Source: Aquatica leii
Lineage: Eukaryota > Arthropoda > Insecta > Coleoptera > Lampyridae
Assembly (NCBI GenBank): GCA_035610365.1
Contig: CM069432.1
Location: 8,866,001-8,930,000, forward strand
Reading direction: 5' to 3'
DNA: 64,000 nucleotides
Numbering within the stretch: the stretch's first letter is position 1; each line of letters begins with the position of its first letter. A program made the position numbers and the translations under genes. This document shows positions 12,040 through 22,465 of the stretch, in pieces. Under the pieces are notes generated by a model that was given only the letters and a program-made list of their open reading frames with translations, searched no databases and was not told the origin of the DNA.

Positions 12040-12640
12040 TAATAGAATCACATTGGGACTTTTTACAAAATCAGCAGTGGCAGAACACGTATGGAACCAA
12101 GGACACAAGAACTCCTTTCCCAGACTAATCCGCGAAACTGTGGAAATAGAAAAACATTCATGTAATATGAACCGAGAAGACGGTTTGAGACACAGAAAAT
12201 CTTGGCTACTAGTATTACATCCTCAAAGACAAAGATCAACTTTCTTGAAAAGGACACAAGCACTTACTCCGAGTATTAACAAAGTCAGTCCAGCGGTAAA
12301 GGAAACATAAGGTCCGTTAATTACGCTAATCGGTAATGATATAAATATCGTCACTTACACTTTTCCCTTCAGTGACATTTACCACTCTGAAGATGCAAGC
12401 TGCAACGTCTTGCGAAACGTCAGTTTGTTTGGGTTCACGAACAACAATACGGCAAAGACTATTCTACTTCTTGTTTTGGTTTTCAAGAAGAGACTAGGAC
12501 CAAGCCTAGAAAGCCTAGGTGTTAAACGACTCACAATTTTCCTAATTTTAGTTGGTCAATTATGCGGGCCAAAAAAATCACAAAGAGCGCAAAATGCAGT
12601 TTTGCTTGAACATCCAGTTTTGTAATAGACTTCAATAAGG
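12040..12640 (+). mobile_element. Penelope-like element, 3' fragment (copy 1)
   Basis: The frame 12053-12310 encodes the C-terminal part of the GIY-YIG endonuclease typical of Penelope-like retroelements: KSAVAEHVWNQGHK, RLIRETVEIEKH, then NREDG. It is followed about 75 bp downstream by a CTGAAGA...GAAACGTC segment of the kind found at Penelope 3' ends. The RT part is missing, so the copy is 5'-truncated. It lies within the segmental duplication and has a partner at 21594-22200. Confidence 0.75.
12387..12417 (+). ncRNA. Hammerhead-ribozyme-like core of the Penelope element (candidate)
   Basis: The order is CTGAAGA, one base, GCAAG, a 9-nt loop, CTTGC, then GAAA. GCAAG/CTTGC would form helix II, and CTGANGA plus GAAA match the hammerhead catalytic core. 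Hammerhead motifs are known in Penelope-like terminal repeats. One extra base sits between the core and helix II, and helices I and III were not established, so activity is doubtful. The partner copy near 21950 has lost the CTGANGA core. Confidence 0.35.
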
Positions 12641-12678
12641 TTAACGCGTTCGATATTGAAGTTTTCAATAATTCAACA

Positions 12679-12880
12679 GAGATGTCCAGGATGCTGTCAA
12701 ACTGCCCTTACTTTGCGATTTTTTCTATTCTATAGTTTTGTAATGAGTTCATCCAGGGTACTGTCAATTCAGTCATACAGTTTTCTGTCAAACTTAATTG
12801 TATAACAAAGAACGACAATACTAAATTGTATAGAAGAAAATTGCAAAGTAAGGGCAGTTTGACAGCATCCTGGACATCTC
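12679..12880. mobile_element. MITE-A, copy 1
   Basis: A 202-bp element with near-perfect terminal inverted repeats of about 40 bp, beginning GAGATGTCCAGGATGCTGTC on each strand. It has no coding capacity. Its presence at the same place in both duplication copies shows that it inserted before the duplication. I could not identify a target-site duplication. Confidence 0.75.
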
Positions 12881-14969
12881 TATTTGTAAACGACTAAAGA
12901 TGTCAAAACAAAAAACTAACCTCTAAATACAATTGACGTTTAAGCTCCATATAAACACAATCTTCTACCTAATTACATGATAATGTCGGCTAAATTAAAA
13001 CAGTTATTCTACAAAGTTAATAAAAAATGTCACCAGATTAAACCGGTTCAGTGGTTCCGTAACCCGAATCAAAAATGACATTTTTAATGAAGACCTCTTG
13101 GTCGATTTACAAGAAATTCCGACGCATTTAGCTTCTTACAATAACGTCTAATCAAGCAGTGATCCATAAGATGACAGTTGTCTCCTCTTTTTCAAGACAT
13201 TTTGGTTTTTACAGATGGCAAAATATCTTAAAAAATCACTCAAACAAAAGAGATGCACGATGGCTCACAATATTTCTCGTGATCGAAAACCAGGTTCTCC
13301 CCGCGACATGTAAATAAACAACCAATAAGAAAATTGTTTGACTCACAAAGAACTGAATGTGTCAAACTGAAGATGTTAGAGAATGAGCAGGTTGGTACGT
13401 ATCGGTTTAAATATACAATAAGCATAAATAGATTCGAGTTAATTCTAATATGCATGACATTTGATGTAGAGTAAAAAATAAAAAAAAAGATAAATTAACA
13501 TTAATTTCGAAATGTCTGAATATGTTTGCAAATGACTAGAAGTCTAGTTACGAACCAAACTTATTTGCACAGTGGACGAAGTTTATCCTTGTAAAGTTAA
13601 GAACGTAAAAGCCTACATACCGTCAAAACTAAACAAATATTGTTTGAATCTTTGGATCGCTGCATATGCAATTAAAACCTATAGCTGTGTTGTGGCAAAC
13701 AAACAAAAAACAAAAGTCGTACACAATATCTGCACTATCTTTCTGATACTGGGAAAAACATTACTTTTGACAATTTATTCACAGAGTACGGACTTAACAG
13801 AGAAGTTGCTAAAAGCAAACGATTTGTTCCGAAAGAGATATGCTGCTGGACAGGAAACGAGAGATGTCCACTATATTTGAATACCAATATGACATGACGC
13901 TGTTCTTACGTTTCAAAGAAGTACCAGGTAGTTATTCTTATATCGACTATAAATCACAATAGAATATCAGAAACTGAAAAAAACTTTGAATTATAAAAAT
14001 GAAAAGTTAACAATCTTAACAAACTTGTTAGTACATATTCCTGGAAAAGAAACACTTGTAACGTTTCCGTTACTGTTATTATTTGATTTTAAATTATCTG
14101 TATTATTTTAACTAAATGTTGCGTGTAAACCTTCCCTTATTTTTATTTTGTGGAGTCGCTACTTTTTAGGGCGAGGTCAGCCTTGAAATTCATTCGGTAC
14201 AGAGCCTTTAAGTAGTGCGCTTGTGGTACTTAATTTTGAAGCCATGTAGCCTTTATTTTACCTTATATCTACAATATCTTTATTTAAAAAAGCCTGTGTT
14301 AATAATACAGGTCAGTCTTCAATTTCTATTTTGTTAAGTTTATCTAATTCCCCGTTTTTATTTGTTTTAGACTTTTTTTTATGTACCGATTTTATCTTTA
14401 ACGAAATTATCTTTGAAATAGCCGCTGCACACATAATTCGAATCGATTTGGAATATCGATAAAACTAAAATGCAAAAGATCCTGATCGATTTTCTATAAG
14501 CAAAATTTGCTTTCAATTTTCAATTGTGGAATTTTCCCAATAAGTTATCTCGTATTTGAAACGTGGCATGAATGATGTCATCGACTCGAAATCTCAACAG
14601 TTGCATCGGCATACCGTTAAATGACCAATTTTGGCAAATTTTTCTAATTGTTTAATTAATTTCTTTACATCGTTTGCTAGCGCACTCTTCGCTTATCTAA
14701 AACTACCTGAGTTTTGCGCTACACACTCATTAAGTAACGTGCAAACTTTTCGATTGAATTTAAATTAAGATTTTTTTGAATTATTGCGTACGCAATTTAT
14801 AATGCACAATACTCATGCGTGATCTGTAGTCAGCTTTTGGCGGCAATTCGTCACAAAAAGACGTTTTTCGTCCTGATGTAACAACTTACTGCATTAAAAT
14901 TTAAAATGTGGTTTACAATTTGTTAAAGTAAGTAATTTCTTCGTTTTTTACACATAATGTAACCTTCGG

Positions 14970-15550
14970 AATTTGCGTTTTAATTTTTTTTTTACGACTA
15001 CGTTTTTGATATGTACTACTCGTATTTGAGAAAATTTTTTGAAAGTGCGTACGACTACATTTTTTTCGATTTTAATTTGTGCAATGCGTTATACGATTAC
15101 GATTTACGATTTCGAGGAATTTCCGTTATATGATTACAAATTCGATAATTATTCGATGTGTTACATTCCAAAGTTATTTTGATTTAGTATGTGGCAAATT
15201 TGGAAATTATCATACGTTACGTTTACAAATATTCTGCTGACGGTTTTGTACGAATAAGAGATAACTCTGAATAACAAATATGTAAGTATGAAAGTTTACA
15301 TACACATCACAAAAATTGCGCAATCATCGTATTAGATGTTGAATACACACATGGACCGCACCCAAAATTAAACCGTGCATTATTATGATGTTTATGTTTT
15401 ATGTATTTTTAAGGGTACCATAGATTTCCTTCGACACTAATTATAAATTTTTATATCAATCACATGTTTTATATTTTATACTGTGTTTTAATATTAATAA
15501 AATATGTGAGCTAACCTGGTGCATTATTTGCTTTGTTATTTTTGGTATTC
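14970..15550. repeat. Dispersed intergenic repeat (also near 24.5, 41.0 and 58.1 kb)
   Basis: Blocks such as GCTGACGGTTTT at about 15235 and the TTATATTTT...AATTAATAAA...CTA..TG..GCATTATTTG run at 15470-15540 recur at 24.5-25.1 kb (through the segmental duplication) and in diverged form at 41.0-41.7 kb. A neighbouring block of the 41-kb copy recurs near 58.1 kb. The repeats lie between OBP genes. The element class was not identified. Confidence 0.5.
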
Positions 15551-15809
15551 TACATTTTTTATAAGCTACAATAGTCGTATCTCATCATACCACGAACATT
15601 GGTGCTTAGCATGTTCTAGATATATAAATGGCCCTAACTGGAAGAAATTTATAAAATATCGCCAAAGACTATTCCTTAGGGAGCTGAGCTTCAAACATAT
15701 TCAACAAAAAAAAACAACCCGGTCTTCACCAATAAGAGCGATTAAGTTTTACTGTAATATGCATCAAATGTAAAGACCCTGCATTGTAAACTATAATTTG
15801 ACAAGTATA

Positions 15810-16050
15810 TCGTGTCCGGGCGGAGCAACTCCAGTTTGGCTTTCTTAGAATACAAATCATCTGCTTTTTACTTTAATTTAGAAAATACAATTCTTCGCAT
15901 AACTAACCTAATGTTTAATTAAGTTTTAAGCTGTTCTTTATTTTGAATTATTTATTTACAAGCGTTTATGCTGTATACCGAGTGTAATGTCTATCCTTTT
16001 CTGACCTAATACGCTTTCTATCTGCGCAGTTAAATTCCGCCCGGACACGA
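15810..16050. mobile_element. MITE-B, complete copy
   Basis: A 241-bp element bounded by the inverted repeat TCGTGTCCGGGCGGA (15810-15824) and its complement (16036-16050). Non-coding. The segmental duplication ends inside this element at about 15957, and the partner at 25319-25466 has only its left part. Confidence 0.7.
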
Positions 16051-16103
16051 GATGCTTGTCGATCTTTATTCATTTCGTAACATTTTCAGAAATGAAAGAT
16101 GTA

Positions 16104-16640
16104 CACTGCGTCAAAAAAGTAATTAGACAAAAAAAAACGCGACCTGAAAGGTAGGCAACCAAACTTGCTTTATAACAGAAAACGGCTAGTTAAGTTTGAC
16201 AACGTTGGCATTGTAGACATTACTTGCAGGTATATTACGGCGTTGGTAACCATTCTTTATAAGCACCGCCTAAAGCGTTCAAAAAACATTTTTTTGCTGC
16301 ATATTTGTTTCTAAATTGTGCCATAAAGATTTAAATTTTTTTGTCGATTTTTCTATTTATGTATTTATGCTCAGCTCAAGTTTTAAATGAATGCTATGGC
16401 CCTTAATTAAAAAAGTTATGTCATTCAAAAAAAAAAGCTTCGTTAATAGCTCGAATAAATTTAAACTGCATGCCCAAATATAAAAATGCTGTTTAAATTA
16501 GCCTAAATTTTTAATATTTCCGGATTACATTAAAGTCAACATTCCGATTTTCTTTGTAAAAGAAGTATTATCATCATTTAAACGTAATTAGTGGTTGAAA
16601 AATTGTAATCTTAATTCCCATTAGAAATTCTCATAACATT
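16104..16640 (+). mobile_element. Tc1/mariner-type non-autonomous element, one end recognisable
   Basis: It starts after a TA with CACTGCGTCAAAAAAGTAAT, a terminus of the Tc1/mariner style. About 530 bp then aligns, with interruptions, to the reverse complement of 25640-26152. No transposase frame and no matching far terminus were found. Confidence 0.5.
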
Positions 16641-18109
16641 TATTCGTAGTTTGCATTTTTTTTTATAGAAAATGGATTTTTATGAATGTAGGTAAAATCC
16701 GATGTTCAATTGTTTTTTTGATTACACTGTCGTACTACACGTAAATTTGCTGATTAACCCAATTTATACATGATTTCGAACCTACTAGTTTCAGTATTAG
16801 ACAGAAGGTATGCGTAACTCAAATTTACTTATCTCTGCCTGTAGAGTTTTATTTTCAGGCGACTTTCGTGAAATCTTATTTATATTATAACAAAAAGAAC
16901 AAGTGGCGAAAAAATTATTATTCTCAAAAGATATTATCTTTAGTTAAATGTAACTGAACTGGAAATCAAAACTAATATGAGTTTCGTTACCTGTGAATCA
17001 GAACAGAATTCTTGCAGGTTTCTGCTAAAACTAAGTAATGGAAATATATCACGAAACATTGAAAAAATCAGTCTTTTTTTTGTACAAAATGATCAACTAC
17101 GTTTATTGCTAAATAAATAATATAAACACTAAGTCTCAACCTTGGTATAAAGAGAAAAAAAAATACTCCCCAATACTTCAAAAACCTGATAATTATAAGT
17201 AACGATTAATTGTATTTAAGCGTCCTGTGTCCTTAAAGCATTACCTTTTGCGAAATGTTAGCTTTTCTTATTTTTTCTTTTTCTTCAAGTAATTCAAATT
17301 AATTTTGAATAAATATAATGTTAACTGTGTGCTCTAAAAAAAATTTAAAAATGTAACTTTTATTAAATATAATACGAGCAAGGTTTTACATATTACCAAA
17401 AAATGTTTTCAATCATTGTTATCTGCTTTCTTGAACACTAAACCATTCTATGATCATTTTTCTCTTAAACCAAGAACGGGTTTATGGACCTCACACAAGT
17501 AACTTGATTTTTTTAGATTTTTGCGTTTTGAATTTTTTTTTTATACTTTTCCTTAAATTTTTATTTAAATTTATACACCATGTAAAGTACAGAATGGCAA
17601 ACAAAAATTATTGGGCCAATGGAAAGAATAAAATTTTTTACTTGGGGCTAAATATGTTGAATAAAAATTTAAAAACAAACTAAAAAATGCCAAAATTTTA
17701 AGCGTTGTTCCATGCTATTAGAAACAAATTTATGTCTCGCAATAGTTGCTCCACCAAATTTCGACGTAATGCAAAAATTCTAAGTACGGGGTCCCCGCTT
17801 TTTTAAGAAATATCGTGTAAAAATAAGTTGAGAAAATGCAAATATCTCCAAATAAAGAAGTAATGTTTCATCGAGTAATAAATAATAATAAAATAGGTAC
17901 AATAATATCAACAAAATATAATAATATGTACAAAGAAGTAAAACTTTTAAACGAAATAATTACAAAACAATAATTTATAGTTTTTAAACTCTTTTCAGAT
18001 TTATATTATTATATACTTTCCTTTACTTTTACTCATTATTTTTCTTTTTTTGACAATGTTAATAAATCCATATAAGGTGCAAAACATTACATTTGGCAAA
18101 CGTAATCAA
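16641..18109. other. Unique AT-rich spacer between duplication copies
   Basis: Mostly A/T runs. The open frame at 17450-17683 is low-complexity Phe/Leu/Lys translation of AT-rich DNA. Nothing supportable seen. Confidence 0.5.
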
Positions 18110-18252
18110 TTTTGCAATCCTTTGAATTTGGTTCATTACATGCATTTCGCATTTTTCTAATTTTGTGATTTTTAGATATACAGCATAAGTATGTATTTTC
18201 AAATTTTATTTGGAATTTTTTTAGCGTTCTGTATAAGAAATTAGAATTGATT
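18110..18252 (+). repeat. Flanking direct repeat R, left copy
   Basis: About 142 bp, from TTTTGCAATCCTTTG to TTAGAATTGATT, repeated in the same orientation at 25466-25607. It abuts the left end of duplication copy 2. Only a few mismatches are seen. Confidence 0.85.
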
Positions 18253-19589
18253 CATAATATTAACTCACATTTTAATCAGAGTTCTGCTTCCACAAATTTA
18301 TCTTATTTTACTGCAGCTTTTGTATCTTTTATACAAGGTATCAGTGAGATACGTGTGCATATTTTCAAGGTTGATAAGACATGTAGAAAAATCATTTTCT
18401 GCCAATACACTTGGTACCGCCGACTTAAGATGGGCGCCACATATCTAAAATTTATTACGTGCCATTAGACTCCGATTTCAAATTGCTGTGCATGTGTCAC
18501 TTTTATAGAAATGCGTTGATGAAATTAAGTAAGTTTTGGTCGATAAATATCAAATAATTGTCATTTTACACTTTCTTCAAAACTTTCAAGTAAATTACTT
18601 ATAAACTAATCTTGTTTTTGTGTTTTTGTTGTTGTTCGGTTATTCTGTGCTCGGAGAAGCCCATACATTACGTGTCGCACGCTACCCAATACCCAAATAG
18701 ACAACTTCCAAACTTACCCCTAGACCTGGAGTTGCTTAACACATCAGGTAGTAATAATTGCTACTTTAGTCATATACCCTCGGCACTTTGCAGTTGTAAA
18801 ATTAAATTAGCCACCACCATTCTTGAATACAAACAATTTCTAAGGTTACTTGTTAGGTTTAAGTTTAAGCCTCTCTACACGTGTGCTAAAACCGACTGAT
18901 TTAAGTCTATTTTGTTAGTGGTGGTTTCTGAGAATAACCCTTTCCAATGCAGAGGTTTGCATTGCAGACGCTGATATTGAGTTGATTATGGCCATTACTT
19001 TTACCTGATTGAATTCGATATTTTTAGATTCACTGCGTGCGCAATTTATGATGCGTATGCGTGATTTGTAGCTCTGATTTTAAGTCATCTTTCGTTGCAT
19101 TTTCGTAAGGAAGGGACGTCCAATTGCAGAAAATGTCCACATGCTAAACTTGAACTTGGAACGTTTGTTATTATGCTGACAAACCGCTTTCGTTGTGATG
19201 TTATATGCGCTCGTTGTAGTTATTTAAAAAAAAAACGTAATTATTTGTGTTTTCTTTGTTCCTTACGTACGGTGATGTAACCTTTGGAGTTTGCATTTAG
19301 TTTTTTGAAGTGAAACTTCTTTATCGGCGTTGGAAAAAAATTTACCGTCACATTTTTCCGTTACGCGTCACATTTTTTTTTCGGTTACGCGTCACATTTT
19401 TTCTGAAACGCAATAGCGACGTGATAAATAATATATCAATACTAAAGTGATCAACAAAATCAAAGGCTTTATTTTAATTCTAATTCCAGTGGATTTTTAA
19501 CAAAAGTAAGTAATTATATCTATTTTTCTAATACTTGGGTGGAATTAATTGACATAGAGTATAAATTCTGAAATATGTTATTAATTTAA

Positions 19590-19740
19590 ATTTAAAATAT
19601 TTAAGGTTAACCTCAGTTTCTGATTGAACGATGACATTTTAAATTTAATATATTTAAGGTTAACCTCAGTTTCTGATTGAACGATGACATTTTAAATTTA
19701 ATATATTTAAGGTTAACCGCAGTTTCTGTTTGAACGATGA
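19590..19740 (+). repeat. 53-bp tandem repeat, three copies
   Basis: Units containing TTTAAGGTTAACCTCAGTTT start 53 bp apart (about 19600, 19653, 19706). A fourth partial copy lies at about 19876-19925. They are inside the foldback-like insert. Confidence 0.85.
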
Positions 19741-20006
19741 CAATGATAGTAATAATTCTATTTCAATTAATGAAATGCTGTAATAATCTTAGTAGCAAAA
19801 AGTTAAAGTGAAATAATTGTATTATTTGTATTCATGTCTATTATAATAAAATCCTTTTGTTTAAAATTTATCTAATTTTAAATTTAAAATATTTAAGGTT
19901 AACCTCAGTTTCTTATTGTAACTATCGGTCAATGTATATGATTTCATTAAAATAGTATTTATTAATTAATAAGACTGATAATTTAATGAACATCAATTAA
20001 TTGATA

Positions 20007-20362
20007 TACATGCAACTTTTCAGAAATTGGTTAAATAAAGTTAAATTAGATAAATTTTAAACAAAAGGATTTTATTATCATAGACATGAATACAAATAAT
20101 ACAATTATTTCACTTTAACTTTTTGCTACTAAGATTATTACAGCATTTCATTAATTGTAATAGAATTATTACTATCATTGTCATCGTTATTATATATTTT
20201 TGTAATTAATGGCTTATGGTAACTGAAATATGAAATTAAATCTACAAAAATTAGTTAATTGATTTACAAAAATTTGTATTCATGTCTATGATAATAAAAT
20301 CCTTTTGTTTAAAATTTATCTAATTTAACTTTATTTAACCAATTTCTGAAAAGTTGCATGTA
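20007..20362. repeat. Perfect 90-bp inverted repeat with 176-bp spacer
   Basis: The arm at 20007-20096 and the arm at 20273-20362 are exact reverse complements by eye, beginning TACATGCAACTTTTCAG. A second overlapping inversion pairs 19732-19878 with about 20040-20187. Transcripts could form a long hairpin. Confidence 0.85.
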
Positions 20363-20746
20363 GATCATTTTGCGAAAAATAAGGCCATAAAGAAGTTTCA
20401 CTTCTTACATGTGTACACTAGTACACGCCCTAATTTTTTGTACGTAGCAACAATTTTTTTGGTATGTACGATAGTTTATATTTACTATACACACACGTTC
20501 CATTCCGAAGTTGTTGTTATTGATCATCTATTTAATGTAAAAAGGATCAATCCATCCCTGTACCAAACAATTAGTTTAGGAATTTTGAAAATTTGATACT
20601 AACGCATCATCCAATTGAGTCACATGATGATGATGATACTGACGTCTATGGTTTTTTTCACATATAATGCTAATAAATCCGCAATATTTAGAAAAATACA
20701 TTAATTTTTAAGGAATTTCTTAAAACAGTTATTTTATTATTAAACT

Positions 20747-21206
20747 TTAATTTGGCACAAATAACTGGGGAATAATACATGCGTACACGGAATAAGCTTT
20801 GTCGCACAAATCAATTATATTTTGGGTGTCGTTCTTACATTTTTGAATAATTTCAAGTGTAACTCCAGCTATTTGTCGAACATATTCTTGTTCATTGATT
20901 TCTCCAGTTGCAGGATTCATTAAATTGACTTTCATTGTGTTACACTTGATGTAACAATGTAGGCATATATCTAAAGAAAATTCGCTTCTGAGAAAAAAAT
21001 CTAAAGCTAAAGCCGGAGAAACTCCAACCTCACAGATACATTCGCTTCTATGCGTTTCAGCTACTTTTTCCCAACTTATTCTGTACTCCAACGGCACTTC
21101 CTAAAATATAACAATTTGAATATGGATTTAAAATGTTGTTCAAACGTACCAATCCAGCATTTGATACCGTTAAGAATGACAAAAGACAAACGATATGAAA
21201 GTACAT
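20747..21206 (-). CDS. Odorant-binding protein 4 (eight-Cys subgroup I)
   Basis: 136 aa. Exon 1 is 21150-21206, the intron 21101-21149 is 49 bp, and exon 2 is 20747-21100. The signal peptide is identical in sequence to that of OBP3. All eight cysteines are in place (SECICE, ICLHCYIKC, QKC, DLC, YAC). Against OBP3, exon 2 differs at about 25 of 354 bases, giving 15 amino-acid changes spread along the mature chain, while exon 1 differs at one silent base. The reading frame is intact, so it is likely functional. It is the duplicate partner of OBP3. Confidence 0.9.
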
Positions 21207-21593
21207 GGCTTACAACAATTTATCACAAATACTCAATACATATATATTATGCAAGTACAATAATTTATAGTGAAATACATATGTACTTTCATAGACGTTC
21301 CAAATATTTTCATAAAAAATGTAAATTAAAAACAAAATATTTGACTATGCATGTGCAAATACAAAACAACAAACATTTGTGTATGTCTGTAAAGTTCTAA
21401 ACAATCTCATTTAAAAATTGCTATTGCTCTATTATTGGTAGTAACTTTTTTTTTATGTTAGTCGCAGTAAAAAATTTAACAATTTGGTAGTTACCAATTT
21501 TTATATTTATAATTATGTCTTTGATACGCTGTGCAACCAATCAGCAAGGAATAAAGTCGTGTAGTATAAATTTTAAATACAATGCACGCCGCT

Positions 21594-22200
21594 TAATAGA
21601 ATCACATTGGGACTTTTTACAAAATCAGCAGTGGCCGAACACGTATGGAACCAAGGACACAAGAACTCCTTTCCCAGACTAATCCGCAAAACTGTGAAAA
21701 TAGAAAAACATTCATGTAATATGAACCGAGAAGACGGTTCGAAACACAGCAAATCTTGGCTACCAGTATTACATCCTCCAAGAGAAAGATCAACTTTCTT
21801 GAAAAGGACACACGCACTTACTCCGAGTATTAGCAAAGTCAGTCAAGCGGTAACGGAAACATAAGGTCCGTTAATTACTCTAATCGGTAATGATATAAAT
21901 GTCGTTACTTACACTTTTTTCTTCACTGACATTTACCACTCTAAAAACGCAAGCTGCAATGTCTTGCGAAACGTCTGTTTGTTTGGGTTCACGAACGACA
22001 ATACGGCAAAACCAAATTCTACTTCTTGTTTTGGTTCTCAAGAAGAGACTAGGACCAAGCCTAGAAAGCCTAGGTGTTAAACGACTCACAATTTTCCTAA
22101 TTTCGGTTGGTCAATTATGCGGGCCAAAAAATCACAACGAGCGCAAAATGCAATTTTGCTTGAACATCAATTTTTGTAATAGACTTCAATAAGGTTAACG
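21594..22200 (+). mobile_element. Penelope-like element, 3' fragment (copy 2)
   Basis: Duplicate of 12040-12640. The frame 21607-21864 keeps KSAVAEHVWNQGHK, RLIRKTVKIEKH and NREDG of the GIY-YIG domain. The downstream CTGANGA core seen in copy 1 has mutated to CTAAAAA, while the GAAACGTC part remains. Confidence 0.75.
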
Positions 22201-22232
22201 CGTTCGATATTGAAGTTTTCAATAATTCAACA

Positions 22233-22465
22233 GAGATGTCCAGGATGCTGTCAAACAGCCCTTACTTTGCGATTTTAATGTTTTCTATTCTATAGTTTTG
22301 TAATGAGTTCATTCAGGGTAGTGTCAATTCAGTCATACAGTTTTCTGTCAAACTTAATTGTATGACAGAGAACGACAATACGTTGGTTTGTCTTAATACT
22401 AAATTGTATAGAAAAAAAAATAAAATTGCAAAGTAAAGGCAGTTTGACAGCATCCTGGACATCTC
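22233..22465. mobile_element. MITE-A, copy 2
   Basis: Same terminal inverted repeats as 12679-12880 at the same position in the duplicated block. It is 31 bp longer inside. Confidence 0.75.

Larger units (their letters stand above)
9831..15957. repeat. Segmental duplication, copy 1 (carries OBP3)
   Basis: About 6.1 kb is colinear with 18251-25466. Both start at ATTCATAATATTAACTCAC and both end at TTTATTTTGAATTATTTATTT. The copy contains OBP3, a Penelope 3' fragment, MITE-A and the left part of MITE-B. Noncoding parts at 14.0-14.3 kb differ by only about 5 bases in about 265 by my hand count. Open frames inside (9817-10086, 13572-13880, 15519-15773) are not conserved as proteins between copies, so I do not call them genes. 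Confidence 0.9.
19307..20433. mobile_element. Foldback-like insertion in duplication copy 2
   Basis: Absent from the matching position in copy 1, where the flanks join at a T run. The ends carry a perfect 17-bp inverted repeat, GAAGTGAAACTTCTTTA (19307-19323 and 20388-20404), and the right end continues 29 bp further. T6 runs on both sides could be a 6-bp target duplication, but this is weak evidence. The interior holds a 53-bp tandem repeat and long inverted repeats. There is no transposase, so it is non-autonomous. Confidence 0.7.

Noticed and set aside
15519..15773. 84-aa open frame with several cysteines
   Set aside because: The second duplication copy does not keep the frame, and there is no recognisable domain or splice context.
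17450..17683. 77-aa Phe/Leu-rich frame as a membrane peptide
   Set aside because: Low-complexity translation of AT-rich DNA without start context or a conserved partner.
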